This document shows, in pieces, positions 21,680 to 36,600 of a DNA stretch of 64,000 nt (positions within the stretch are counted from its first letter, which is position 1; every line of letters starts with the position of its first letter). The DNA lies in the NCBI GenBank assembly GCA_963170055.1, contig CAUJGJ010000487.1:2300401-2364400 (forward strand), in the 5' to 3' direction. The stretch comes from Halisarca cf. caerulea. Lineage: Eukaryota > Porifera > Demospongiae > Chondrillida > Halisarcidae. Position numbers and translations under genes: made by a program. The notes beneath the pieces were generated by a model. That model was not told the DNA's origin. It saw only the letters and a list, made by a program, of their open reading frames with translations, and ran no database searches.

Positions 21680-24600
21680 GAAACATCGTAATAGTTTCTG
21701 GTGGCCTGCAGAGGTATGAATAATCTTTGGTCTACTTCATTTATAAAGACCAAATGCTTTTTCTATAATGTAATCGTTTCCCTTTTGGCTCCTGCAGAAT
21801 TCCCAAACTGAAAATGTCTGTCTGCTGGAAGGAAGGTTTATAGAATGTTTAGGCCTTAGGGATGGTAAGGTCAAGAGATTAGGACCTCAATTAAGCAAGG
21901 ACGTTTCTACTCTGAAAGCCTTTGGGAGGTCTAAGAATGGTCAGTATATAGTGGTTCACACGTAGCACTTGATATAAGTGGAATGTTTGTACTCATTTCT
22001 AGACACATGTTTATCTGGATTGCCAGAGATAGAGCCTATACAGTGACCTGCTTAGCTTATACCATAGATGTAATTCTCCACATTGCTGTAGTTTGGGTTG
22101 CAAGGGTGCTGTATGAATGTTGTACATAAAATAAACAATATAAATCCACCTTTATATATACTGACCACAAATAGTGCTTTGTGATTCAGTGTGACATCTG
22201 GTGTGTATGTAGCATTTAGTTTGCCATCCTTGCATCTCTCCATGGTGTGTCAGTGAATGTTTGTACTTTCCCATCTCTTCAGGTATGTATTTGTGTGGCT
22301 TATTGGGAGACGGGCACTTGTTCTTACGAAATGTAACCAACAAAGAAGTATTTGTATTGGACAGCCCCTTTACTGACGCAGGATTGAATAGTCACATAAA
22401 TAATTGTAAGTAGTTATACACCAGTCAGATTATGTGCTTATTACTGTATACTGGGATTATGCATAATGTAACTTACTTGTACCCATACGTACTTGATCAT
22501 TTTATTACTTGTTATTTGTGTATTATGTAATATTAATACTTCTCTCTGATCTTCAGATACCAGAGTCTTTATAAGTGATGATTCTTTAACTGTTCTTGTC
22601 TGTACGGGTCAATTTCTGTTCATGCTAAAAGGGAGGAAATATGGAGAACAAGGTGTGTGCATATGTGCATATGGGTTGTGTGTGAAAGTTAATACACTTT
22701 TGGTTGGTGTAGCCCTTCACAAACTATTACATATGTGAGACCATTTTTTATATCAAGTACATACATACAGTATTAATATTTTATTTGGGTATATGTGGAT
22801 ACATACCTAGTATGCCATGCATTCATGGTATACATTCTTGTAGGCAGTATGTACAATAGTTTATGTTGTTTGTGGAAAAGGTAATGCATCCTTAGTAATC
22901 CACCCCACTGAAAAAACATTTTCTACGTCACATCAGGTGATGCACGTCACCGTGCGTCGAATAAATTTCTGTTCACAATTTACGCAAAGCAAGAATTTTG
23001 ATGCGACGCGAACTTTTGCATCATATTGTGAACCAGGCTTAACTTGTGATATGCTAAAACTTTAATTTTGCTGTACTTGAATGTTGTAGCTACAAGTAAT
23101 AGTTGTATCCTGCCTTGGTGTGCTACAACAGCCATAAAGTGCTAATTAATTGACTGAGGGCGCAGCCCAAGGTCAATTAATTAGCACTTTATGCTGCTGT
23201 AGCACACCAAGGCAGGCTACAACTATTATGTGTCATGGTGAAGCAAAACACTGCAAAATGTGACAATTGACAACTACTAATTAATGAGGCATGAATGGGT
23301 TTTGCCTGGCAGGAGATTGACAAGACCCTTGACCTGGGCTACATCTGAGTAGCAGGGCTACATCGTGGATGTAAGCCCACAGTACTCTTTGATCCACCCA
23401 ACTTTTGCCCCCGCACCATGACACATTAGAATAATACGTATGCCATGTTGCCTCTGGTGTATGATATGCTGCTATTATTACTAGATGTATGCAAAGCACA
23501 GTACTCGCGAGACAGTGCGTGGTCAGCTTCGACGTCACATACACTTGACCGTCACGTGGCAGAACATGTCGACCGAGATGGCTGACCAATTCGCAGCCCC
23601 CAAACAAAACAGTCAGAACCCTACCAAAAGCAAAGACAAATTTCAGCAATCCAAAAAGTCGTCCCGAGATATGGCCTAGTTCTGTGCTTTAATGCGTCGA
23701 TCGCTTTTCTACAATAGAGCTATTCGGCACCAGGAGGCAGAAAGTGAGTTTTTTATTTCTCTGAATAGCGAAGTTTTAGTTAAACTTTTGAACGAATATC
23801 TTACCTAGCCTAGAAGAGCACAAACGTCCCTCTTTGCCAGTTTTAGCTACTGCGAATTTCAACGAGCCCCTTCCGAGTAATTTGTGTCCAAAGTGACCTG
23901 AGATGGGACAAAATCGAACAGATGTTACCCAAAAATTAATCAAATGCGTGGGTAGCTCAAACCCACTCTGCTAAGGCGACGGAAATAGAAAAATCGCTAT
24001 GCTCGTAATTATGTACGTATATTACTACTGTACCTAGTGTTTGTGCAAATCTGAAAAAGCATATTATAAAAGCTTAACTTTATGCAAATTGTTTGTACTA
24101 TATAGCAATACACTACGTAGAATACTTAGAACTACTATACCAACAATTCCTGTGCTATAGGTATCTTTATTTATGATGATGGACTGCTCATGAATTCAGT
24201 TTTTATTGAATGAAGGACTAACCAGTTAGCCTTTACAGTAGCTCTGAAGAAGTAATTTTTAAGGACACTATTCTCTTGGAATATATTGGGATCATGCGTG
24301 ACTACTGTGTATCATAACATAAATTGGGTATTTGTTGTTTTGCAGGTTACTCTTGGGCTATGGTGGACATTAAGTCTGTCTTTGATGGTGAGAATGGCTT
24401 GTCAAAGGGTTCTGCGGTGGATGCAGTCTTTGTGTCTGATGACAAGGTGCATATTTTGCATATTCTGTTGACCTGACTTCCTTGTTGCTATGTATGTTTA
24501 GTGTTTTCACTGGTGCTTGTATGAGAGCAAATGAAGTATGTATGTACATTGTTGAATGTTGCTTAGGATCTGTAGGATGAAACTCATAGTGGTGGTATGT

Positions 24601-27600
24601 TAACTGCCTTGAACACATGGCTGTTTAGTGTATTGTCCATTGCAAACAGTGTGTAAGTATGTTACATGCATATATAATGTCATAGAGGCTCATTGCTAGA
24701 TTATTATCCGATTGAGCAATCACATACTTAGATATACGTATCTTCGAAAATCAATCAATAGAACATTTCAGCCACGTAGACCTTCATCAGCCAACATACG
24801 AATCTGATATGTATGTCGGCTGATGAAGGTCTATGTGGCTGAAATGTCCTATTGATTGATTTTTGAAGATTTATCTATGCTACCGTACGTGATTGCTCAA
24901 TCAGATAATAATCTACTTGTTACATGCATATATGTATGTTTACAATGCTAGTACCTTATTCATACCATTATTCAATGAAATTATTTCATTGAATGAATTT
25001 CATTTAGTCCATTACAATTACATTACCATTGTCGGCAAATATACGTATACTTGGTTTCAATTAATTTCAATTACTAATTGCAATTACCACAACTTTGGAA
25101 GTCAGTTGTATAAAATTAAATACAGTGCATTATGTGTGTTTCCTCTTGTCAGGTTTATGGTCCTCATTGGATGATATTGATTGCATCTACTTCAAGTGAC
25201 AATAGTAGCCTACATGTCAGTAGAATGATGTTTCCCTTGCACTGGACACACGAGGATGAGCTACGCATGATGGACAGTCACACACTGCCTTACTCTCTCA
25301 CCATCGGATGTTCCAATCCTCCAAATGCTACAGGTATTATTAGACTACTTCGTGGTCTGTATTCTCTGTAATTACATATTGTTAATGTTATTTTTGACAT
25401 TGTTTGTAGGTGGAAGTCATTGGAGGAATTTAGTCTTCCCTTTGGAGTCCCTGTTTAACGAGCAGTGTACAAGTTTAAAGAAGAAAGGCTGTTACGTTAT
25501 GTCTTTCAGTGGGGATGGGAGAATCGTTGCTTTAGCTGTCAATGGTAGAACTGCTAGTTGTTGTAAAATGCTCTTCATTGATTCTTCCAGTGATACAACC
25601 TCTGTTCACCCTGTGTATCAAAGTACAGAGCAGGGCATAGGAAGGTTTGTTGGCACAAATTTGGCATACAGTATGTACGTAGATGCCAACACACATACTG
25701 TATGTATGTAATGTATGTATGTATGTACATACAGTACTTAAGTATGTGAAATACACCTACACGTACATACAGTATGTACTTTTGTTAATACTAAGCTGGA
25801 TTAGTGTACCAACAGTGCTATATGTATTTTTCCTGTAAGGTTGTAGTTTCATGTGAACACCTGTGATAGTACTCTGGGTAGTTCCTGGTGATGTGATTTC
25901 CTCCATGTTTGCATGCATGCTTGCATCATATGGTGCATATTGCTCTATTGGTTCCTCAGTGAATCCATTTCCATTGTCTTGATAGGATATGGTGGATTGC
26001 AGATATGAAGTGGACAAGTGATGGACTCTTTATTGTAGCCATTACCAAGCGTGGATCACTTGTGATATTTCCTAGGATGTCTTCTCCAATCATGTTCTCC
26101 ACTAGTGGTTGCTCTTTGGACATGGGACCAGAAACACACATGGCTATTCACCCTCTGATTGTAGTTGAGTAAGTTTTGCCCTGTCTTCCTTTGTATCACT
26201 ATTCTACAGTACATACTGTATACAGTGGCTAATCCAGGAAATTCAAAGGGAGAGGCAAATTTTGGGATCAGACTGTTCAGATTTTCGGCTGCACAATTAT
26301 ATAACTTTTTTCTCAGCCATATTTAATTAGGCCATGGAGCAAAAACGGCTGCCAATAAAGTCCACCAAGTAGGGGGTGGCAATTGCCCCCATCTCACATC
26401 CCTGGATCTGTCACTGTTGTACGTATGTGCATATGCAGTAACACCTACAGCATGTATGTATGCATGTACTGGACTTTCAGTGGTATCTCATTACAAAGAA
26501 TGCCCTTCATGCTGAATTACTGCATTTTAATTATATTGAGTCACTGCCTACTACCAATTATGTATGTACGTACTTATGTAATTTGGGTGGATTTCTGATA
26601 TTGCAAAGTATTTTCAGTCGGATTTACTTACTTGTACAGACAGTACCTGCATGCCAAATTTAGATTCTATTTGTGTACACTGCCTGTATTTAACTTTATA
26701 CATCATAGGTCGACCAATTTGGACATGTCTACTACTCATGAGACTTCTTCCTCGTCAGAGCAGGATAAGCAGCGACAACTCTTCTCTGTGGCCACACACC
26801 CCATACTTCCATTGATCCTCTGCTCTGATGGGTATTTGGTGACCATTCTGCAAGTACCTACTTACGTAACATCTATGTACATAGCTATGCAGTCAGTGCA
26901 GCTGGCAATGTCTGCTTTGGGCAAAGAGAAATTTGCCATATCAGCACACTGCAGCAATACTGGAATGGATTCAACACATAAAGTAGTTCCCACTTCACCT
27001 CTAGACTCAGCCTTGTCAGGTATTTTCATTGACAGCGAGGTGGCCAATGTTTCTGTGCAGTCTTTCTCTGGCCAAGCCTTGGAAGGAAATGAGCATCCCA
27101 AGTCCCCAAAACACGGGGAGACCAATGAAGCACATGGTCAACAGCCTGAAAGTATAATTTTGATGAGCACACAAATCCTCTCATCTTCATTGGCTTTACT
27201 GCTCTCCAGCAGTCATCAGACAGTGATGTTGGATAATCCTATTTCTACTACTCATTCTCTAGTATTGTCTTGGGTGGGCGTTTGCAAGACTATTAATAGG
27301 GAGCTGTTACTTGGCAATATTCCAGGGCTTGTTAACTTCTGGAAGATGATTACCGTCATCTTTTCACTTGATGCAAGTGATCATAGTCATCTTATTTTGA
27401 GCTTGACTCTTCTCTCTCCAGTGCTTGAGAATCTTGTAAACTTGCTAAAATCCCAAAGCAGCACTGCTTTTGACTGTAATGCCGAACACCATCATTTATG
27501 TGACGTCCATCACTATCTTACGTTAGTACTCACTACATCTCAAGTTGTGCAGGGTGTGATCGAAGCCTTGCTGTCCACGTATGGAATATCCCCTTCTTTG

Positions 27601-30600
27601 TGCAACACATCCACTACAAAGTCTCTCTCAATCCCTCACATGAGGATCTCACACACAGCTAAGGTCCTTGTTGACCACATAGACTGTTCCCTTTTACAAA
27701 CCAAGAGCATCTTGGAGCAACTGAAGTATTCTAATAGTGCTCCCAATGATGTCAGAAAGCTAATTCTTGAGCTTCAGGATTTGAAAAACGGTCTGTTAAA
27801 TTCACCTATCATCTGCCAGGATTATGGTGATGATGGATCGAAATCCAGTCTAGACCTGCTCTCCACCATGCACAGTCGACTGCTATCCTCTGACTTAACA
27901 GGTGCACTGAATGTAGCCAGCTCTGTTATTCATTCCTTCACATTTGAACCTGTTTCCTGTGATGTACCAGTCCACATGTGTGAGCCAAGTGAGCCCAACC
28001 CTGTTTCAGGTCTGCGTAGCCTGCGTGTTTTTTGTTGTGATCCTGAAAGTGAACCTGTACTATGCAGTCTGGGAAGCTATATGGCTCGGTACTTCATGCA
28101 CAAAGCATTACTTGTTCCATTGCCTGGTAATCCTAATACTGTGCCTCTCCCAAGTCTCCAAGGTAACATTCACTATCATGGTGTCAGTATGGTGGAGATG
28201 GCTCGGGATGAAAGTAAGAGAAATTGCTCAGATGAATATAATGGGCTCTCTTGGTCTCCTTTATGTGCTGTTCAGCTATTGCTGTTTGCTGGTCATTGGG
28301 AGGAAGCAGCTAAGGTATGTCTCACGCTGGATAACTCACAGTTGGCCCTCAGCTTAATAGCACTTCGTCTTCGGCTGAGCTCTCTGCTGCATGGTGATAA
28401 TTCACACACACCACTGGCTTTGGACAGTACAGACTGTGCTCACAGTATTATCAAGCAGGTTGTTCTTGGCTTGTCCAGGGATTCAGCTCAGGAGATTCTC
28501 CATTCCTTCCACCACTCACAGCAGCAAGAGGTGTCTGTCCACAGATCCGGCCTAAACACTAGAGACTTGGACGATGGAGAGAGGTCTCCTTTGTCATCAG
28601 CTCTGCACTGTCTTGCATTGTGTGGACTCAATGGAGAAGTCCTTCATCTTGCCTACTTTCTCACTGACAGCATCATTACAGCTGTAAAGAGACTCACCTT
28701 ATTTGTTCCCAAGGCTTGTTCACTGCCTATCCCTCTGTTCTGTGTCTGTCCAAGGAATCTTGCAGCTGATGATAAGGTACTGTATGTGCAGTGTACATGT
28801 GTGGTAAATCTGTCTCCCACAAACTGAAATGCAGTATTTTCTGTATGTTTTTTACACTGTGATGGCACTAGCTGTCTTAAGAGGTTAAGCAAGGAATTTG
28901 TTTAGTATTATTGTGTGCATGTGTCCACACCAGTGTACAGTGCATACGTACACGCATTTGTCTGTGCCAATGTACAGTACATGTGTACAGTACTTACTGT
29001 ACATATGCATCTGAAGGTATGTTCTCATTTGAGAAGGAATTTGCTGTGCATTTACGTATATTGCTATTTACTGTAGGATGTACTTGCTGAATATGAAAGT
29101 AGACAAGATGTTTGCTACTTTTTCTTACAATTTCTGTCCATTTTGAGGCATTTTGGCTCTGTGGCAGAGCTTGTCACACTGTGAGTTCCTTAGGTGTAAA
29201 TATGTATCTTGTGTTTGGTGATATGTACATGCATACGTAAATATCTGGTAGCATTGTTTCTGAAGGGGTTTAGAGGTGTACATCAGATTGGTGTACATAC
29301 TATAAAGGTGCATCTGTCATAGGTGTAATGCTTCATCTACAGTGTATCTTGTTTGTTCTGTTGTATAAACTCCTTGTTTTTTTTGTTCCTTTTACGTATA
29401 TTATACAGAATAAAGATGTGTGTGTTGGTTTGATTAAGCCACTGCGTGGGTACTCTCTACATGTACGTAGCAAGATGTCAAACCATTACACATTAAGACT
29501 GTACCAGAATCCAAATATACAAGTATTTCAGAATGGGTACAATTCCTCTGTATTTTGTTGTGTGTCCTACCCAACTGTGTATCCCCAGTTGAATTGAGAA
29601 AAGACAGTAGGTGACTTTATATCGAAATTAGAATTGTTATGATGATATGATTATCATGTTATTGGAATCACCATTGATGTTTAGAATTATCATAGGAACA
29701 AATACCACAGTTTAACAGCAACAGAGAAATTGTCCCAATACTATTATGTGATTGTTATGCTATTACTCTTCCTGTATTTATAACATTAGCATGCATGGTA
29801 GACATACTGTATGATGTATGTACATACATACTTTACGTATCTGTGCTTCATCAATCTTTGCTTCAGTTCAGTTGCTACTGTGTATGTCTTCACATACGTA
29901 CATATGTATTACGTAGGTACCTCAAGAAGTTGGCCAGTGTTCACAAAATAGCCATTGAAAAGAATTTGTATACCAGAGTCTTAGGCAACTCTGATTGTCT
30001 AGATGTGAGCAGTACTCTTAGAAATGATGAAGTGGACCTAAATGGGAAAGGTGAGTTGCTTGTGTTGTCATCGTGATTTGCAGGTGCTACGTTTCATTAT
30101 AGTATGTACAGTATGTGCAATATGTGTAAATATTTGCTGGATTTGTGTTGATTGTAAGACTGTATTGAGAATGATGTAACAATACAGTACTTTGTATGTA
30201 TGTATATTGCAATCTTTTCCAACCGATTTGACACATGTTTCATTCATTTAAAGGCAATTTCATTACAGTGAATGGAAGCAGTATACATAGCTCAAGTTTA
30301 GATAATTATAAAGCAAATTAATGATTAGGCCATAATCCAAATTTATGTACTTTAATTAATTGTTTTATTTTGAAGTTCTTAAACATTAGTTTTTTTATAA
30401 TATTATTAAACCTTTCCTTTGAATTAGGAGATGGAGTGTTTACGAACAAGCTCTGAGGAATGAATAAGGGAAGGTGTAACCCCTTCCCTTCAATCATAGG
30501 ATCGATGTACGTATGTACGTACATAAGTTCGCTGAAGTTATGTATGTGCAATTGTGTAAGAAGATTGCAAATGGTGGATGAAGCATTCATCTGCTTTCTT

Positions 30601-33600
30601 GGCACCTACTGCAAGTGTCCAAGCCACAGGTCACCTTCTAAGAAAGAGTTCTTGTCCATAGGAAACAAATACACACGCAATATTCAAAAGCGAAAGCACA
30701 GAGTATAGTTTGCCTGTGGCCTGTGGGGTTTTCTTAATAATTACTCTAAACATGAGCTATAGTGCTTCTGTTAATTGTTATGAAGTATCCAGTAAATGTA
30801 AGTAACTTGGAGTTTGTTAAATGAAAAGAAATGGCCAAATCAATCAAGTATGACTGTATGTGCATGTGTACAATGTATGCCAGTACAGAATGTTAGTGAT
30901 CATGATTTCCATCCTCCAGAGTCTTGTGAAGTCAGACAAAACTTATATGCACTTCTTAGGAAGTGCTTTCTTTACTTGTGGTATGTGCATACAAGAGACC
31001 AGGCTTCCCTGCATTTTTGCCGTTCTGTGGAGTCATACTGGATAGGGGAGGTTAGTACCTACGTACGTACCTAGGGGTCTTGATCCCCTATCTGCATAGT
31101 ACATATTAGATTCATACAGTACAGTCTTGGTACGTACTTTTGAAGTGTTAGGAAACATGAAAAAATAAATTGAATATTACACATTCCTTCCTTCGTACAT
31201 ATACGTACATTACTGTATGTATGCTTCTTACTGTGTGTAGAATGATGAAAAGGCGGTTCAAGGAGTGATCTGGAGAGTTCGCCAACTAGTGGTTGCAAGG
31301 TCATTGCTGTGTAGTAATGTAGAGGGAATTGAAGATGCTGTGCTGTCTTTACTGTCTGAGCTGCCACCTACTGAGCTAAAGGCACAGTTGTTAGCTGCTG
31401 GATTTGGGCCGGGAGAATATGAGACACGGACAGATTCAATTGGGACCAAATTCTGTAGAATAATGTCTGAATTAAGAGGATCTTTATCTGACATACAGCT
31501 GAATCAGTCTACATTGCTATCAGTGGTGTATGTCGAATCTTTCACTCAAATGCAAGATTTGTTGCAGCTAATGAAGGGGACAGATTTGGATCCTTTTGGC
31601 ATTTCCTCTCTGTCTCCTGTCTTGACAGAGCTAGATTGTGAATATGTTACTTTTTCACATGAGCTATTACAGAAAATTCAACAAATGGACTCGCTTGCCA
31701 AAGAGTCTACCAGTTCCATGCAAGCTTTTAATCCTGGCTCGAAACAAATGGGCAATGCATCTGGTACTTGGCTGAAACTGTCTTCCCTAGTGAGGCACCT
31801 CCTTTCTCAGTGTCCTACCTCCATGAATCTGGGAGCATTAACCATCAGTGAAGGCACTCATCCTTCAACGGCTTTAGAGATACCAATGTTACCTGAAATT
31901 ATCCTGTCAGCTTTGAAAATGGCCGAAAATAAGGCTGTGCAAAGTTCGTCAGTGGAACAGGTTCATGAAGTGCCAGAATGTCCCCAAGCTTCATTGCTGG
32001 GAACTGCTTATCAGGTTTGTGTGTTAATTTGTGCGGCAGTGTACATATGGTTCCGTGGGCCCTACCTTGTACTGATCCAATTCTAGCAATTCCCATTTTA
32101 GCATATGCATATATTGTACATAGCCCACCTGATTTCTGTTGTCTTTTTTGTGTTGATTCCCCTTCATTCAGTTGGAAAGATTCTTATAAATTTCCATTTA
32201 ATTACTCTATTGTTCATATGGCATGTGATGTGAGATACATGTAGTGTGGATGATAGGAGGTTTCAATCTTACCACCAACTAATGGTATGTATGTATGGAC
32301 GCACATAGCTATTGAGTGATAGACTTATTCAACGTACGTATGTATTTCCACCTAAGATGCCTCGTTGCAGGCTGTACTCACTGTTACATAATATGTTTGT
32401 CTTAGAGATGGTTATCAGTGGTTTAGAGTGTTGGCATGCTTGTCTTCAGCTTATCCCATGGGATACCTAAAGATCTAGCCTGTGCAGAGTAGCTTGGCCT
32501 AGAGTTAAAAGAGTTTTTCTGTTTTAATTCATATTTTTATTGTTACTTTGTGTTTTGACACACTTTCTAGAACATACCCAATCCCCCTTCCTTTGATGAG
32601 GTGGACTATGGTCCAGCCTCTACTTCTCTTGTCTATGAAGTATGTGCTGATGGTGGGAAGGTGGAGGAGTCTCATATCCAAGAAGACACAGTCACATTAC
32701 TGTCAGTTGGGGAACTTGTCAACCTGATGCCATGCTTGGAAGATACCTGCAGTACCAGTATACAAGCCACGCATTCTATGCTGACTTTACCATCCAGGTA
32801 CAGTATGAATACCATATGCGTACAATATTCTGAACATTTTGTATGACTGCTTATGAACTGTATCTGTGCAGTATAATTAATCTACATAACTATATAAATG
32901 TGTTCATACAATATGTATACATTAAAACAGACTGCTTGCGTGGGTCCAGATAAATTGTAATGCATATAACATAACCTCTGAGTAGTGGAAACCTCCATAC
33001 AACAAACTGTTTTTCAGTTCTGAAAGTGTCCGTTATAGAGAGGTTCCACTGCATACGTATGTACCTACGTGTGTACTGTGTGTACTGTATGTACTGTGTT
33101 GGATTTATATCTTACTTTACAGGGCAGTAATGCTCTGGAATCATTTGCAGCTACTCAGTACTACTTTTAGCCCATACACGTATGTATGTGCATACATATG
33201 TAGACTACTTGTGTACCGTATTTCTATGGATGTGCGTACTCTAGCAGTGTGGTGTACAGATCAGTAGACATATGCATGAGGTACTAGACAGCTTTTTCTC
33301 ATGTCTCTGTAGCACATCACGTACACTAGAAGCAGAGATCCAGAGTGAAGAGGTAACATTGCATGATGAGATTATTACCAGTAATGATTTTGATAGTTGC
33401 AATGAGGAAGGAAATACTCATGTAAGCCACCAACCCCCCTTTCAGCCTGGACTCTCAACCGTAGTTAGAGATGTCAATGTTGACCAGACTGATAGTGATG
33501 AAAATGGTGAACATAGTGATGGTTGTGAACATGGTGATAATGGGGAACATGATAATACTGGTGGACATGGTGACAGTGATGGAAATGGAGATGGTGATGA

Positions 33601-36600
33601 AAGTGAAGCTGAACATGATGAAATTCAGACTGCGTCTGACAGTGAAGATGGTCATGAAAATGACAAAAGTAATACCTCACCTGAAGGTGGAAAAGGTTCT
33701 GAACAAGTCAATGGAGAGCCTAGTACCGGAAGTTGCATACTACCTTGTAACCCTACTACTAAGTTGTCTATTGAAGATCCCAACCCTTTGATGTGTAGGG
33801 CTCAGTTGGAAAATGAAGGTTCTTCTTACTTTGCCAGGACTGTCATGGAGAGAACTGTATCTCCAGGCGTGACAACTACAGCTGTTGCCACTCCCATGTC
33901 CAGTGGCACTTATCAGTATCACATTCTGCAAGATATTCCAATCTCCACTGTTATTCCCAATGATGGAGGCAAAGTGAAAGGTGAGGGCTGTAATGTACAT
34001 CCACACTATTACATATATCATATGTAACTTTGTGCACTATACGTTTGTATATGTGCATAAGCAGTCTTTCAGCACTTTCTCTATTGCCCCAAATATACCA
34101 GCCAGTAGTACTCCATGGATGATTCAGTCAGTAATAACCTCCATAGTTGGATTCTTATGTCAAACTTCACAGTTGTTGTGACATGCGTATGTCCACGGTT
34201 AGGACTTCAATTGAACCATTTGCATTAATTTATTCCTTTAGCAATGAGTAAATTCAGCAAAGACAAAGCTGACATGTTGATCATTTGTGTTTGTGCATCA
34301 TCTTGCAGATCTTCCACAGAGTACATCTTTGGATGCTGATGGTAGGGGGACAGGCCCTACCACAGTTAGTGTTCACAAGGTAGTGCACATGGCTGAAGGG
34401 GCTTTTGGGAAGGCTTCCCCTATCCTCAGTGTTCCTCTCAACAACACAACATCTGATGAATCCACCACACCAGAACCTCCTACACTCAATGTAGATGAAT
34501 TAGAGAGCTCAACTACCAATGAGTCAGATCCTGCTCAGTTTCCCGAACATTCCAACCTCAACACAGTCTCCTCACTGGACAGAAGGATATCTAATGAAGT
34601 AAACATACATTCCAGAAGTCGCAAGCAGTCGAAACACGATATGAAGCGTATTGCAAGGAATGAGTTGAAGAAAATGCTTTACAAAGTTTCTGACATTCTG
34701 AATGTATGTATATATTACATGTACTGTATTGTCCATTTGTAATGTACATATGTACATACTACGTATGTTCAATATGAAATGCATACTGTACTCTGTGTAA
34801 GTATGTACAGTACTGTGTACAGTATGCACAGTTACAGTAAATGGATGCACAAATTCTATACAGTAGATACATAAGTAGAGAGTAGTGTGTATGTTTGGAT
34901 AGGTAGACTATTGGATCGTGTTTTCCACTTATTACACTCATACGTCTGTCTTGTGTTGAGCATTGGCTTGGCATATACGTGTACGTACGTACACATACTT
35001 AAGAGATGCATTAATTTCTTGTTACGTGTAGGCTACCGATGACCAGTGGTTGGAGTCATGCGATACCAGCATCTGTGAACCTATGCCACCAGGAAGGCAG
35101 GAGCATCTCTCCAAGGTCAGTATTGTCCTGCCAGTCTTCATGAATTCTTGTTGTGTTCGCTGTTTGCCTGAAGTACAGTGTACACAATGTGTTTTTTGTA
35201 CCCACACTGTATGTCCATAGTTCTGCTTGGTTGGTTTCCAGAGGTGACGTTGGATCACCCCCTCTTCCCCTTACGAGTTTATATACAGTAGAACCCTCTT
35301 AAGACAAACTCTTATTGTAAAATTTCTATTTTGTTGTGTCCACATACGTATGTACAGAACTATAGCCAGCAGCTGATTTGTGGTGATGTGATGGAGGATT
35401 ATGGGGCTTTGTCAATGCAGTTATGCAATTTTTACACTCTAATGAGTGATTAATCATGTTTGCATTGTACATGTGTGTACATAATGCATATACTTTCATA
35501 ATACTCAGTTCTTTCATTCTGCCATTTTATGCTCAATCTTAGGTCTCCACTTGTACCAGCTCAAAACCTTCCACTGTCACCTCCAAACCTGACCCCATCA
35601 ACACTCGAGAGCTGCAGATTGGCTCCATGTTTTTGGAAGAATCAACCAAACCTACTAGGAATGAAGCTGAGTTAGATTCTAAGCAGCGCCACACACATCC
35701 ACTTTTGACAACAACTGCAATGCCTACATCACAGCTTCAAGCAAAAGTGGGCTCATATTTACAGCTGTCATCTGCGGAACCTTCTATATTTCCCTCATCC
35801 CATTTAAAACCTACTACTTCACTTTCTGTATCACAGGCAAATGCCCCTCATTGTCCATTAACCTCTGTGTCAGTGTCAGGATTGACTGCGTTGCAACCAC
35901 GATTGTTGGATTTGAGCCAACTCGAGGATTGTGACACTTTGGATAGTAACAGTTTAGGTGAAGTGTTTGGCTTTGATTCTCAGTCTTCCTATACCTCAAA
36001 TGCAGTCAGTCTAAATGGTCCTCAAGATCCTGTGCCTAGTCAGGTCCCAATTGTTTCCAAGTCAGGACTACCAATCCATCATGTGAAAACCACGATGGCC
36101 ATTGCACTAGTGCCCCCACATGTGCCCCAACAGGGTCCTCCTCAGGTACCCCCACATGTGTCCCAACAGGGTCCTCCTCAGGTACCCCCACATGTGCCGC
36201 AACAGGGTCCTCCTCAGGTACCCCCACATGTGTCCCAACAGGATCCTCCTCAGGTACCCCCACATGTGCCCCAACGGGGTCCTCCTCAGGTACCCCCACA
36301 TGTGCCCCAACAGGGTCCTCCTCAGGTACCCCCACATGTGGCCCAACAGGGTCCTCCTCAGGTACACCCACATGTGCCACAACAGGGTCCTCCTCGGATG
36401 CCCCCACATGTGCCCCAACAGGGTCATCCTCAGGTACCCCCACATGTGCCCCAACGGGGTCCTCCTCAGGTACCCCCACATGTGCCCCAACGGGGTCCTC
36501 CTCAGGTACCCCCACATGTGCCCCAACAGGGTCATCCTCAGGTACCCCCACAGGTGCCTCAGCAGTTTCCTTCACATGTGCCTTCACAGAATCTGCCACC

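Noticed and set aside
36110..36577. CRISPR-like regular repeat
   Set aside because: Units are contiguous with no spacers and encode protein; the genome is eukaryotic.
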